DNA of 64,000 bases from Allocatelliglobosispora scoriae (GTDB lineage: Bacteria; Actinomycetota; Actinomycetes; Mycobacteriales; Micromonosporaceae). Under the pieces are notes generated by a model, which saw nothing but the letters and a program-made list of their open reading frames with translations, was not told the origin of the DNA and did not search any database. A program made the translations under genes and the position numbers. Positions 8,991 to 17,885 of the stretch are shown one piece after another; the stretch's first letter is position 1; every line of letters starts with the position of its first letter. The stretch spans positions 3,433,001 through 3,497,000 of the forward strand of contig NZ_JACHMN010000002.1 in NCBI RefSeq assembly GCF_014204945.1, given 5' to 3'.

Positions 8991-11771
8991 CTAGCTCAGC
9001 CGACCCAGCTTCGGCTCGGGGTGGGCGGTCAGGGCGTAGGTGGTCTTGCGCGCTCTGATCGTCGCCGTTCCCGGGCTGAAGCTCGACACGGAGTTCGTGT
9101 CCGGATAGAAGGTGCCGACCACGTCGACCGCCACGTTGGTCCTGCCCGAGGCGTTGAAGATGTTGAACATCTTGGTGGGCCCGAGGAGGGTGATCGCGGC
9201 GTTCGGCACCGTCTGCCCCTTGGCGGGGTTGAGGTTGCTGATCGTCGGCTGCGGGATGTCGCTGTATCCGTGCGGCCACAGCGTGAGGTAGGTGTTGCTC
9301 GTCGGCGCGATGCCCGTGACGTTCAGCGCGAGCGCCTGGGTCGAGTCGTCGATCAGCGCCGGCGGGGTGGTGACGTGCGCCGTGGCACCGGCACCCAGTG
9401 TTGACGCGCCCAGTCCTGACCGCGTGTCCACGATCCGGGTCGGCGTCATCGGCTGGAACCGGTAACCGCCGCCGAGCTGACCGTCGTCGTAGAAGCCGAC
9501 GATGTCCACCAGCAGGTCGACGGTGGCCGAGGTGTAGATCCCGACCGTCGGCAGCCCTTCGGCATCTCCGCAGTCCACGCAGGGCGAGGTGGGGACGATC
9601 GCCATGTTGGGCACGGTCTTGCCCTTGCCGAAGTTGAGCGTGGAGGTCTCCGGGAAGGTGTAGTCGCCACCGTCCCACGCGGTCAGGTAGCCGCTGGACC
9701 TCGGCGACACGGCGGTGATGTTGAGCGCCAGCGCCCGGATGTGCTGGTTGGCCGGGTAGCCGTAGCTGACGGGGATGTACATGACCAGCCCGGCGGGGAT
9801 CTGGAAGCCCAGATCGCTGCGCGAGTCGAAGAGCCGCTCGGGCATCGTCGGCTGGAAACGGCCACCGGCGACGGCTCCGGTGTCGGCCGGGGCGGACGCC
9901 GCGTAGTAGCCCACCACGTCGACGATGATGTCGCTCCGGCCGGCCGAGTTGAAGATGTCGACCTTGCCGTTGGCGCCGAGGCCGACGGTGACCGAGTTGG
10001 CCCCGGTCCAGCCCGCGGTGAAGTTGAGCGAGGAGGCGGTCGGCCGCGCCACGCCGCCGGGGTAGACGGTGAGGTAGCCGCCGGCCGTGGGCCCGGTCAC
10101 CGTGACGTTGAGAACGACCGCCGAGACATTGCCCGCCGGTACGCCACCCCGCCCCGCGACCTGCAGGTGCGCCACGGCTCCGGCGCCGATCTTCGCCTTG
10201 CTGATCCCGATACCCGTCCGGGAGTCCATGATCCGTTCAGGGGCGAGCGGGTAGTAGGTGCCCTCCTGATCGGCGATGCCGATGATGGAGAGGCTCACGA
10301 TGCGCGGGTTGATCGAACTGTTGTTGGGTATGAGCAGGCTGGCGAAGCGGCCGCCGACATAGGGCGTGGTCGCCGAGAGCGTGACCGTGCAATCGGTGCC
10401 GACCTGCAGCGTCACGCCCGAGCAGCTGTCGTCGACGATGGTGAAGATCTGCGCGTCGGCGCCGTCGATGCTGATCGTGCCCAGGGCGACGGCTTCAGGT
10501 CCGGCAGCCGTCACGGTCAGCGTCTTCGGACCGGCGCTCTGCCCGACGATCACGGAGCCGAACTGCAGGTAGGGGTCGACCGTGAGCCCCTTGGACTCGG
10601 CAGCGGTCACCGTGAGCTGAACCCCCCGCAGGGCGCCCGGGGTGTTGTTCGGGAACTGCAGCATCGCCGTGACCGACTGGCTGGCCACGTTGGGGTGCGC
10701 CTTGACGCTGACCGAGCAGGTCTGCAGGTTGCCGAGGACCGCACCTGAGCAGGTGTCGGACGTGATCACGAACGCGGCCGAGCCGTAGTTCACGATCGAG
10801 ACCGTGCCGAAGGTCACCGGCGAGATGTTGGTGCCGGTCATCTTCACCGTCTTGGTCTCGGAGTCGTGACCGGTGTAGATCACCCCGAAGTCCATCGAGT
10901 TGGTGCTGCTCGTGAAGGACCGCGTGTTGGCACCCTGGAGGCTCAGCGCGACGTTGGTCTGCCCGCCCGACGTGTTGTCCGGGACGACCAGGAGGGCCGT
11001 CTGGACCGCGTAGGCGGTCGCATGTGGTGTCACGGTCAACACACAGGTCTCGCCGTAGGCGACGGTCTGGCCGGAGCAGGTGTCGGCGGTGACGGCGAAG
11101 GCGGCGGGCACCGCACCGCTGAGGGCGGCCGTGCCGAACACGATCGGCGAGCTGCCGCGCGAGGTGATGGTGACCTGCTTCGGAGTGCCGTTCAGATCGA
11201 ACGGCTGGGAACCGAAGTCGATCTGTCCCGGGTCGGTCGTGGCGGCGGCGTAGGGGACGCTCGAATGCCAGCGGAGCTCGCCGGTGGTGATCTCCGGCTT
11301 GCTCGCGGTGCACTTGCTGCTGTAAGACGCGGCGAATGCGGTGATGGCACCGGTCCCCGCCTCACGGACCACCTCGGTGACCGTCAGCGACGCGGGATCA
11401 CCGTCGCATGCCGCACTGCCCACACCGAGGGTGAACTGCGCGTGGGTGGCGTCGGCGAACCAGTCGGTCGAGTAGGTCCCGACGGCCCAGGTCTGACCCG
11501 TCGGCGGTTGGAGCCCCATGGTGATGCTGCCCGAGGTGCTGAGCGCCATCACGCTCAGCACCTCGGGTGACGTCCACGAGAAGGAGAAGGTGTAAGCGTT
11601 GCCCGCGTCGAGCGCGAGGCTTCCGACCTGCGGATAGAAGGTGGAGTGGCCGCTGACCGTCACCGCCGTGTAGGGGGCGGTGGGCGCTGCGGCGCTCGCT
11701 GACGACGGGACGAGTGCAACGGTGGAGACCGCCAGTGCGGCAACGAAAAGAAGGCGAAGAGTGCGCAACAA
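8991..11771 (-). CDS. Secreted repeat protein, longer paralogue
   Basis: Exported protein of 926 aa with the same plan as its downstream neighbour. It has a signal peptide (LLFVAALAVSTVALV, cleavage near SASA-A), an N-terminal beta domain to about residue 190, three choice-of-anchor-D-like Ig segments (about 190-500, with repeated C-S-G/D and ETC/QTC patterns), and three C-terminal DTRSGLG/GYY modules (about 505-625, 640-765, 770-885). The start is TTG, with GGGGG upstream; a second in-frame TTG follows directly. Extra Ig segments account for the greater length. The pair looks like a tandem duplication. Function unknown. Confidence 0.8.
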   Translation of the reverse strand: MLRTLRLLFVAALAVSTVALVPSSASAAAPTAPYTAVTVSGHSTFYPQVGSLALDAGNAYTFSFSWTSPEVLSVMALSTSGSITMGLQPPTGQTWAVGTYSTDWFADATHAQFTLGVGSAACDGDPASLTVTEVVREAGTGAITAFAASYSSKCTASKPEITTGELRWHSSVPYAAATTDPGQIDFGSQPFDLNGTPKQVTITSRGSSPIVFGTAALSGAVPAAFAVTADTCSGQTVAYGETCVLTVTPHATAYAVQTALLVVPDNTSGGQTNVALSLQGANTRSFTSSTNSMDFGVIYTGHDSETKTVKMTGTNISPVTFGTVSIVNYGSAAFVITSDTCSGAVLGNLQTCSVSVKAHPNVASQSVTAMLQFPNNTPGALRGVQLTVTAAESKGLTVDPYLQFGSVIVGQSAGPKTLTVTAAGPEAVALGTISIDGADAQIFTIVDDSCSGVTLQVGTDCTVTLSATTPYVGGRFASLLIPNNSSINPRIVSLSIIGIADQEGTYYPLAPERIMDSRTGIGISKAKIGAGAVAHLQVAGRGGVPAGNVSAVVLNVTVTGPTAGGYLTVYPGGVARPTASSLNFTAGWTGANSVTVGLGANGKVDIFNSAGRSDIIVDVVGYYAASAPADTGAVAGGRFQPTMPERLFDSRSDLGFQIPAGLVMYIPVSYGYPANQHIRALALNITAVSPRSSGYLTAWDGGDYTFPETSTLNFGKGKTVPNMAIVPTSPCVDCGDAEGLPTVGIYTSATVDLLVDIVGFYDDGQLGGGYRFQPMTPTRIVDTRSGLGASTLGAGATAHVTTPPALIDDSTQALALNVTGIAPTSNTYLTLWPHGYSDIPQPTISNLNPAKGQTVPNAAITLLGPTKMFNIFNASGRTNVAVDVVGTFYPDTNSVSSFSPGTATIRARKTTYALTAHPEPKLGRLS

Positions 11772-11865
11772 AACCCCCGAGTTTTGGATGGGCGCGCAAG
11801 ACCAACTGGACCGTAGGGGAGCCCGGAGTCGCAGAACACCGGCTGAACGGTCGCATCACGCGAAC

Positions 11866-11899
11866 AGCCCGGTCGGATCCTCGCGGACCCGGCCGGGCT
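11866..11899 (-). terminator. Hairpin terminator after the helical secreted protein
   Basis: An imperfect inverted repeat (AGCCCGG...CCGGGCT with an inner GGTCCGCGAGGATCC-like stem) sits 18 bases past the stop of the minus-strand gene ending at 11917. Confidence 0.55.
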
Positions 11900-11916
11900 G
11901 CGGCTCGCCGTACTGA

Positions 11917-12651
11917 TCAGCTCGGGGAGGCCGCCGGTGCCGGGGAGGGCTTGAGACTCTTGAGGAAGGCGCGGACCTTCTTCGCCGCAGTGACAGCGGT
12001 CTTCAGGTCGGCCCGGGCCGTCTTCAGCGACGTACGGCACTCGCCGACCTTGGCGCGGATCGCGTCGCCGTCGGGGCCGGGCTCGATCGCGAGCAGCGTG
12101 GCCACGTCGCCGTCGATACCGGCCGAGGCCTTGTCCGTCGCGGCCTGCATCGCGGCGAGGTCCTGCTCGGCGGCGGCGGTGTCCTTGCCCGCGGCCTTCG
12201 CCTTGGCGACGAGGTCGGCGAGCTTGTCGTGGGCCGCCTTCAGCTTCGCGACCGCGGCGACCTCCGCGTCCGAGACGGCGGTGAGGCGTACCTTGGGCCC
12301 GACGAGGATGAAGACCCGGTAGTCGTCGACCATGCTCTTCGCATCGGCACGCAGCGCCTCCCGGGTCGTCTCACCGGCCACCTTGGTCTTCAGCGCGGTG
12401 AGGCCGCTGATGTCCTCGGTGACGAGCGTGTGCAGCGTCGACCTGTGCCCGTCGGTGATGTGCTTGGCGGCGTTGAGCGCCGTGTCGAACTTCTTCAGCG
12501 CCGCGAGCCGCAGATCGATCCGCTTCGTGACCTCGGCTTTCGCCACGGTGAGGTTGGGCTCGGGAGCGGCGATCGCCGGAGCGGCGACACCTCCGACGAC
12601 GAGCGCGGCGGCAGCGGTCAGGGGGATCAGGGTGCGCAGGATTCGATTCAT
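11917..12651 (-). CDS. Secreted Ala/Lys-rich helical protein
   Basis: Unrecognised exported protein of 244 aa. A signal peptide (LIPLTAAAALVVGGVAAPAIA) is followed by an almost entirely helical, Ala/Lys/Asp-rich mature part with coiled-coil-like heptads (KLKAAHDKLADLVAKAKAAG) and one lone Cys (VGECR). The C-terminus is a short Pro/Ala/Ser tail. It lies 12 bases downstream of a lipoprotein gene and is probably co-transcribed with it and with the Pro-rich membrane protein upstream, suggesting a joint role outside the membrane. A similar cluster of small exported proteins is common in actinobacteria, but I cannot name a family. Confidence 0.7.
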   Translation of the reverse strand: MNRILRTLIPLTAAAALVVGGVAAPAIAAPEPNLTVAKAEVTKRIDLRLAALKKFDTALNAAKHITDGHRSTLHTLVTEDISGLTALKTKVAGETTREALRADAKSMVDDYRVFILVGPKVRLTAVSDAEVAAVAKLKAAHDKLADLVAKAKAAGKDTAAAEQDLAAMQAATDKASAGIDGDVATLLAIEPGPDGDAIRAKVGECRTSLKTARADLKTAVTAAKKVRAFLKSLKPSPAPAASPS

Positions 12652-12663
12652 GGGGGGTGCCTC

Positions 12664-12945
12664 TCAGTCCGCGTCCGGTGCCGACGACTCGGCGAGTTGG
12701 GTGTCGGTCTCGTCGAGCAGCGAGTCGACGGAGGCGAGATCGCCGTCGACACCGCTGACGTCCACGGGCCGGCCACCGGTGGTGGCGCCGCCCTTGCCCG
12801 GGGCTGCGGGCTGCTGCTGGGTGGTGGAGACCGTGTCGCCGTCGCGGTCGGCCCGCCCGGTCCGGTCCTTTGCCTGGCAACCGGCGGTCGCGACGACGCC
12901 GGCCAGGGCGATCGCCGCGCCGGTGAGCGCGAGGAATCTCTTCAT
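12664..12945 (-). CDS. Small lipoprotein
   Basis: Predicted 93-aa lipoprotein. The signal peptide KRFLALTGAAIALAGVVA ends in a lipobox VATAGC, so the lipidated Cys is about residue 23. The mature part is short, polar and acidic (VSGVDGDLASVDSLLDET), with no recognised domain. It lies between two other envelope genes on the same strand with short gaps (12 and 35 bases). The acidic DxDxDLxSVDxLLxET segment looks like a short helical binding element. Function unknown. Confidence 0.75.
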   Translation of the reverse strand: MKRFLALTGAAIALAGVVATAGCQAKDRTGRADRDGDTVSTTQQQPAAPGKGGATTGGRPVDVSGVDGDLASVDSLLDETDTQLAESSAPDAD

Positions 12946-12980
12946 ACGCCGAAGGCTGCCAGCCGCCGGCTAAGCGGGGG

Positions 12981-13799
12981 TCAGCGCTGTGTTCGAGGAA
13001 TGTACGGGTACCGCTTCGCCGCCAACCGCCGCAGGTGATCGTTGAGCTTCTTGATCTGCGCCGAACGCTGGAACGAGTGCCCGGAGTAGCGGCGGCTCGG
13101 CTGGTAGTGGTCGTGCCCGCACGGGCGGGGACGGTTCGGGCGGTGGATCACCGGCGGGCGGCTCGGCGGCGGTGGCGTCACGACCGGCGGCTTCGGCTTC
13201 GGCGCCTTCTTCTTCACCTTCTTCTTGTGCTTGACGACCTTCCGGGGCTTCTTGTGCTTGGCGACCGGGTGCGGCTTGCCCTGCCAGTTGCCGCGCTCGA
13301 GCTGGTTCGGCGGCTGCGGTGCCTGCGGTGTCCCGGGCAGCGGCTGGGCCGGCAGCGGTGCGGCCGGCTCGACCGGCACCGGCTGCTGCGGCAGCTCGTC
13401 GACGGTCACCTGGCGCTGCTTGGCCCGGTCCCGGGGTACGCCGACCACGAGGGGCAGCTCCGGCAGGGGCTGGACCAGCACCGCCTCGCTCTGCAGTCGC
13501 TGCGCCGGCAGGATCTCGTCGACACCGGCGCGCAGGACGATCCAGGTGGGCAGCGACGCCAGCCCGACGAGCAGCGCGACGATCATTCCGTACCGCCGGG
13601 AGCTGCCGAGGCCTTGACCACCGCCCAGCGCGTTGCGAATCCGCGGCCCCACGACATTGGGCAGGTAGGCCTCGCGCGGGTCAGCGGCCTCCTCCTCGTC
13701 CTCCGGCGGGGGCGTCGGAGCCGGGATCTCCGGAGTGGGCGGATCTTCCCCACCTGGGAAAACGGAGTCCGGCACCCATGATTCATCACTATTTGGCAC
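12981..13799 (-). CDS. Membrane protein with Pro/Lys-rich extracellular tail
   Basis: Single-span membrane protein, about 272 aa from the chosen start. An acidic Pro-rich cytoplasmic part comes first, then one membrane helix (MIVALLVGLASLPTWIVL), then an extracellular Pro-rich part with a very basic block (KHKKPRKVVKHKKKVKKK) and a His/Arg-rich end. The GTG at 13799 has GGAGC 7 bases upstream. A GTG at 13850 is in frame but lies within a promoter-like region with a perfect palindrome, so the shorter form is preferred. The basic block could bind teichoic or nucleic acid polyanions (speculative). It is probably the first gene of the envelope operon ending at 11917. Confidence 0.65.
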   Translation of the reverse strand: MPNSDESWVPDSVFPGGEDPPTPEIPAPTPPPEDEEEAADPREAYLPNVVGPRIRNALGGGQGLGSSRRYGMIVALLVGLASLPTWIVLRAGVDEILPAQRLQSEAVLVQPLPELPLVVGVPRDRAKQRQVTVDELPQQPVPVEPAAPLPAQPLPGTPQAPQPPNQLERGNWQGKPHPVAKHKKPRKVVKHKKKVKKKAPKPKPPVVTPPPPSRPPVIHRPNRPRPCGHDHYQPSRRYSGHSFQRSAQIKKLNDHLRRLAAKRYPYIPRTQR

Positions 13800-13818
13800 T
13801 TCAACGCTCCAATTGTCT

Positions 13819-13834
13819 AAACTCGGGGGAGTTT
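13819..13834. promoter_or_regulatory. Operator-like palindrome in a promoter region
   Basis: AAACTC-GGGG-GAGTTT is a perfect 6+6 inverted repeat. On the minus strand it lies between a -35-like TGGACA and a -10-like GACAAT, upstream of the membrane protein gene starting at 13799. A repressor site is plausible; it could also be a chance hairpin. Confidence 0.4.
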
Positions 13835-14106
13835 GTCCAGATTGCCGCACGCTGAACCCGGATGCCGCAATCCACGCCGGAAACGGTCACGAGATCCGCC
13901 ACCCCTTTGTGAGAGGTGCCACGGATACGGCAGGATGGGGTCAAGGCGGCAGCGTGGCCGCGGTCTTCCGCGACCCTGCGGACGGGCGCGATTCCGAAGC
14001 CGGCGACTCCCGCTGCGCGGCAGTCCCCACAGGGATGAGGCGTGGCCCCGACCGCTGCGCGGCGAGCACACCCCGCCGCCGAGCACATCACAACTGGGAG
14101 ACACGG

Positions 14107-15258
14107 ATGAGCAAGGGCGACACCGCTCCGCGCCGATCCGCCTCGAAGGCGGCGAGCAAGCGCGTGGGCAGCACCCCTGAGCCCGAGTACGTGCAGCTAC
14201 TCACCCCTGACGGCGAGCGCGTCGAGCACCCCGACTATTCAGTCGACTTCTCCGACGAGGAGCTGCGCGGGCTCTACCGCGACCTCGTCACGGTGCGCGC
14301 GCTGGACGCCGAGGCCACCGCCCTGCAGCGACAGGGCGAGCTCGGCATCTGGGCCAGCCTGCTGGGCCAGGAAGCAGCGCAGGTCGGCTCCGGCCGGGCC
14401 TTGCGGACGCAGGACATGGCATTCCCCACCTATCGAGAGCATGGCGTCCTCTACTGCCGGGGCATCGACCCGATCATGCCGCTGAGCCTCTTCCGCGGCG
14501 TCGACCAGGGCGGCTGGGACCCGATCGCCCACAAGTTCAACATGTACACGATCGTCATCGGCGCGCAGACCCTGCACGCCACCGGCTATGCCATGGGGAT
14601 CAAGCTCGACGGCAAGGTGGGCACCGACGACGGCGAGGCGGTCATCGCCTACTTCGGCGACGGCGCGACGAGCCAGGGCGACGTCAACGAGGCCTTCATC
14701 TGGGCCTCGGTCTACAACTCGCCGCTCGTCTTCTTCTGCCAGAACAACCAGTACGCGATCTCCGAGCCCGTCGAGCGCCAGATGCGCATCCCGCTCTACC
14801 AGCGCGCATCCGGCTTCGGCTTCCCCGGTGTGCGGGTGGACGGCAACGACGTCCTCGCCTGCTACGCGGTGACCCGCGCAGCGCTCGACGCCGCCCGGCT
14901 CGGCCAGGGTCCGACGCTGATCGAGGCCTACACCTACCGGATGGGCGCGCACACCACCTCCGACGACCCGACCCGCTACCGCGACACCGCGGAGCTGGAG
15001 TCGTGGAAGGCGAAGGACCCGATCTCCCGGGTCAAGGCGCTGCTGGAGCGCGAGGGTCTCGCGGACGAGGCCTTCTTCGCCGAGGTCGCCGTCGACGCCC
15101 GGGCGCAGGCCAACCACCTCCGTGAACGAGTTCTCTCCATGCCCGACCCGCAACCCGCCTCGATGTTCGATCATGTTTATGCGGAGTCGTCTCCGCTGGT
15201 CGAGGCACAGCGCGCGCAGTTCCAGGCTTACGCAGCGTCGTTTGAGGGAGGGCACTGA
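14107..15258 (+). CDS. 2-oxoacid dehydrogenase E1 component, alpha subunit
   Basis: Thiamine-diphosphate-dependent alpha subunit (383 aa) of a branched-chain 2-oxoacid or pyruvate dehydrogenase. It carries out oxidative decarboxylation together with the beta subunit. The TPP/Mg signature GDGATSQGDVNEAF...CQNNQ is at about residues 183-213, and the conserved loop YRMGAHTTSDDPTRYR is at about 278-293. ATG start with GGGAGA upstream; a longer in-frame ORF to 13735 lacks a plausible start. Two bases separate it from the beta subunit. The sequence resembles Streptomyces BkdA more than pyruvate E1, but the substrate cannot be decided here. If branched-chain, it supplies starters for the branched fatty acids of these organisms. 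Confidence 0.9.
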   Translation: MSKGDTAPRRSASKAASKRVGSTPEPEYVQLLTPDGERVEHPDYSVDFSDEELRGLYRDLVTVRALDAEATALQRQGELGIWASLLGQEAAQVGSGRALRTQDMAFPTYREHGVLYCRGIDPIMPLSLFRGVDQGGWDPIAHKFNMYTIVIGAQTLHATGYAMGIKLDGKVGTDDGEAVIAYFGDGATSQGDVNEAFIWASVYNSPLVFFCQNNQYAISEPVERQMRIPLYQRASGFGFPGVRVDGNDVLACYAVTRAALDAARLGQGPTLIEAYTYRMGAHTTSDDPTRYRDTAELESWKAKDPISRVKALLEREGLADEAFFAEVAVDARAQANHLRERVLSMPDPQPASMFDHVYAESSPLVEAQRAQFQAYAASFEGGH

Positions 15259-15260
15259 TC

Positions 15261-16250
15261 ATGGGAACTGAGACACTGACCCTCGGCAAGGCGATCAACA
15301 CCGGCCTGCGGCGGGCGATGGAGCGCGACGACAAGGTGATCCTCATGGGTGAGGACATCGGCAAACTCGGCGGCGTCTTCCGGATCACCGACGGCCTGCA
15401 GAAGGACTTCGGCGACGACCGGGTCATCGACACCCCGCTCGCCGAGGCCGGCATCGTCGGCACCGCGATCGGTCTGGCCCTGCGCGGCTACCGGCCCGTC
15501 TGCGAGATCCAGTTCGACGGCTTCGTCTACCCGGCATACGACCAGATCGTCTGTCAGGTCGCGAAGATGCGCTACCGCTCGCTCGGCAAGGTCTCCCTGC
15601 CCATGGTGATCCGCATTCCGTTCGGCGGCGGCATCGGCGCGGTGGAGCACCACTCCGAGTCCCCGGAGGCCTACTTCGCGCACACGGCCGGCCTGAAGGT
15701 CGTCGCGTGCTCGAACCCCGAGGACGCGCACTTCATGATCCAGCAGGCGATCGCCGGTGACGATCCGGTGATCTTCTTCGAGCCGAAGCGACGCTACTGG
15801 GAGAAGGGCCAGGTCGACGTCACCGCCGAGCTGGAGTCCGCCTACCCGCTGCACAAGTCCCGGCTGGTCCGGTCGGGTTCCGACGCCACGCTGGTGGCCT
15901 ACGGTCCGATGGTCCGCACGGCGATGGACGCGGCGAGCGCCGCCGCCGAGGAGGGGCGCGAGCTCGAGGTCATCGACTTGCGGTCGATCTCCCCGCTCGA
16001 CATGGAGCCGATCTTCGAGTCGGTACGCAAGACCGGCCGGCTCGTCGTCGTGCACGAGGCACCGTCCAACGTGGGCATGGGTGCCGAGATCGCGGCCCGG
16101 GTCAGCGAGGAGTGCTTCTACTCCCTGGAGGCCCCGGTTCTGCGGGTCACCGGCTACGACACCCCCTACCCGGCCTCGCGCCTGGAAGAGGAGTTCCTGC
16201 CGGACCTGGACCGGGTCCTGGACGCCGTCGACCGCTCGTTCGGTTGGTGA
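15261..16250 (+). CDS. 2-oxoacid dehydrogenase E1 component, beta subunit
   Basis: Beta subunit of the E1 heterotetramer, 329 aa, the usual size. Typical features are TLGKAINTGLRRAMERD at the N-terminus, LMGEDIGKLGGVFR, the TPP-contacting DTPLAEAGIVGTAIG and the C-terminal transketolase-like domain (VIDLRSISPLDMEP, VVVHEAP). ATG start with GGGAGG upstream; the alpha-subunit stop is only two bases before. Together with the flanking E1alpha and E2 it forms a three-gene operon. No E3 dihydrolipoamide dehydrogenase gene is in the window, so E3 must be supplied from elsewhere. Confidence 0.92.
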   Translation: MGTETLTLGKAINTGLRRAMERDDKVILMGEDIGKLGGVFRITDGLQKDFGDDRVIDTPLAEAGIVGTAIGLALRGYRPVCEIQFDGFVYPAYDQIVCQVAKMRYRSLGKVSLPMVIRIPFGGGIGAVEHHSESPEAYFAHTAGLKVVACSNPEDAHFMIQQAIAGDDPVIFFEPKRRYWEKGQVDVTAELESAYPLHKSRLVRSGSDATLVAYGPMVRTAMDAASAAAEEGRELEVIDLRSISPLDMEPIFESVRKTGRLVVVHEAPSNVGMGAEIAARVSEECFYSLEAPVLRVTGYDTPYPASRLEEEFLPDLDRVLDAVDRSFGW

Positions 16251-16258
16251 GGGCTGCC

Positions 16259-17644
16259 ATGGCGATCAACCAGTTCAACCTGCCGGATCTCGGCGAAGGC
16301 CTCACCGAGGGCGAGATCCTCAAGTGGCTCGTCGCCGAGGGCGACGTCATCGAGCTCAACCAGCCCATCGTCGAGGTCGAGACCGCCAAGGCAGCGGTCG
16401 AGATCCCGGCGAAGTGGGCCGGCACCGTCGAGCGGATCTTCCACCCGGAGGGCACGACCGTCGAGGTCGGACACCCGATCATCTCGATCAACACGGGCGG
16501 GGATTCCGCTGTCCCGCTCACGGTCGAAGAGCCCGCTGTCGAAGGCAAGGCACCGACGGGGCTCATCGGCGAGGTCGGCGCCAACGGGCGCACGGCGGTG
16601 CTGGTCGGCTACGGCCCGCGTACCGTCGAGGCCAAGCGCAAGGCCCGCAAGGGTGACGTCGCGGCACCCGCCGCGAGTGCCTCCGCGGTCGCGGCTCCGG
16701 CTCCTGTCGCGGCCCCCGCGGTCGCCGCTTCACCCGTCGTCATCGAGTCCGTCACGGTCTCGGCGGGCGTGCTCGCCAAGCCGCCCGTGCGCAAGCTCGC
16801 CCGGGACCTCGGCATCGACCTCGCGACGATCGTCGGGACCGGGCCGCAGGGCTCGATCACCCGTGACGACCTGGCGGCCGCTGCCGACGCACCGGCACCG
16901 GTTCAGCAGGCTGCGGCACCCGCCCCGGTCTTCGACGCCTCCCGCGAGCAGCGGATCCCGATCAAGGGCGTCCGCAAGCTGACCGCCGCCAACATGGTGG
17001 CGTCGGCCTTCACCGCGCCGCACGTCACCGAGTTCCTCACGGTCGACATGACCCGCACGATGAAGGCCCTGGACCGGCTCAAGGCCCGGCCCGAGTGGCG
17101 CGACGTGCGCGTCTCGCCGCTGCTCCTGGTCGCGAAGGCGGTCCTGCTGGCGGCGAAGCGGCACCCGATGGTCAACTCGACCTGGTCGGCGGCGACCGAG
17201 GAGATCGTGGTCAAGGACTACATCAACCTCGGCATCGCGGCGGCGACCGAGCGCGGGCTCATCGTCCCCAACATCAAGGACGCGGGCTCGCTGACGTTGC
17301 GTCAGCTCGCGGACGCGATGACCGATCTGGTGCAGACCGCGAAGTCGGGCAAGACGCCGCCTGCGGCGATGTCCGGCGGAACGTTCACGATCACCAATGT
17401 CGGCGTTTACGGTGTCGACACCGGCACGCCGATCCTGCCACCGGGTGAGGCCGCGATCCTGGCCCTCGGCACGGTGCGGGAGCAGCCGTGGGCGCACAAG
17501 GGCAAGACCAAGCTTCGTCAGGTGACGACGCTGGGCCTCTCCTTCGACCACCGCATCATCGACGGCGAGCTCGGCTCGAAGTTCCTCCGGGACATCGGCG
17601 CCTTCCTGACCGACCCCGAGGTGATCCTGCTCGCCTGGACGTAA
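16259..17644 (+). CDS. 2-oxoacid dehydrogenase E2 (dihydrolipoamide acyltransferase)
   Basis: Core acyltransferase of the complex, 461 aa. One lipoyl domain at the N-terminus has the lipoylated lysine in VETAKAAVE (about K43). An Ala/Pro-rich linker follows, then a peripheral-subunit-binding domain (VRKLARDLGIDLATIVGTG, about 174-207), a second linker and the catalytic domain ending in FDHRIIDG, with catalytic His (about 431) and Asp four residues on. The start is the ATG 8 bases after the E1beta stop; the N-terminus MAINQFNLPDLGEGLTEGE is canonical. A very strong hairpin follows the stop, so this is the operon's end. Confidence 0.92.
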   Translation: MAINQFNLPDLGEGLTEGEILKWLVAEGDVIELNQPIVEVETAKAAVEIPAKWAGTVERIFHPEGTTVEVGHPIISINTGGDSAVPLTVEEPAVEGKAPTGLIGEVGANGRTAVLVGYGPRTVEAKRKARKGDVAAPAASASAVAAPAPVAAPAVAASPVVIESVTVSAGVLAKPPVRKLARDLGIDLATIVGTGPQGSITRDDLAAAADAPAPVQQAAAPAPVFDASREQRIPIKGVRKLTAANMVASAFTAPHVTEFLTVDMTRTMKALDRLKARPEWRDVRVSPLLLVAKAVLLAAKRHPMVNSTWSAATEEIVVKDYINLGIAAATERGLIVPNIKDAGSLTLRQLADAMTDLVQTAKSGKTPPAAMSGGTFTITNVGVYGVDTGTPILPPGEAAILALGTVREQPWAHKGKTKLRQVTTLGLSFDHRIIDGELGSKFLRDIGAFLTDPEVILLAWT

Positions 17645-17656
17645 GGGATTCACGCT

Positions 17657-17702
17657 GCACGGACGGGGCGCCGGCTCGATCGAGCCGGCGCCCCGTCCGT
17701 GC
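17657..17702 (+). terminator. Strong hairpin terminator of the dehydrogenase operon
   Basis: A perfect 21-bp stem (GCACGGACGGGGCGCCGGC...) with a GATC loop begins 12 bases after the E2 stop. It is among the longest perfect stems in the window. Confidence 0.9.
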
Positions 17703-17750
17703 CTGAGGCGGATGACGCTGAGTGACCGGGCGGCGCGCGGGAGCCGTAGG

Positions 17751-17850
17751 TGTGCGCCACGCTTTGCTCTGCTTACACCCGCGCATCACCGGGAAAGTCC
17801 GGACAAGTCTGGTGGTGCGTATGTGTAAGCAGAGCAAAGCATCGCGCACA
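17751..17850. repeat. Long interrupted intergenic palindrome (TTTGCTCTGCTTACAC type)
   Basis: Outer arms of 28 bases pair with only two mismatches (the core GCTTTGCTCTGCTTACAC is perfect) around a 44-base centre that has its own imperfect stem (GCGCATCACC/GGTGGTGCGT). It lies between two convergent genes. The arm core GCTTTGCT is shared with the TTTTGCAGCAAAGC family found at four other gene ends here, so it may be a divergent relative. It could work as a second, bidirectional terminator. Confidence 0.8.
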
Positions 17851-17885
17851 CTCATCCGACCCCCCGGGGTTGCCGGCCGAACGCG

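Noticed and set aside
13735-14106. N-terminal extension of the E1alpha gene
   Set aside because: The frame is open back to 13735, but the extra residues have no E1 similarity, and the ATG at 14107 has a ribosome site and gives the normal length.
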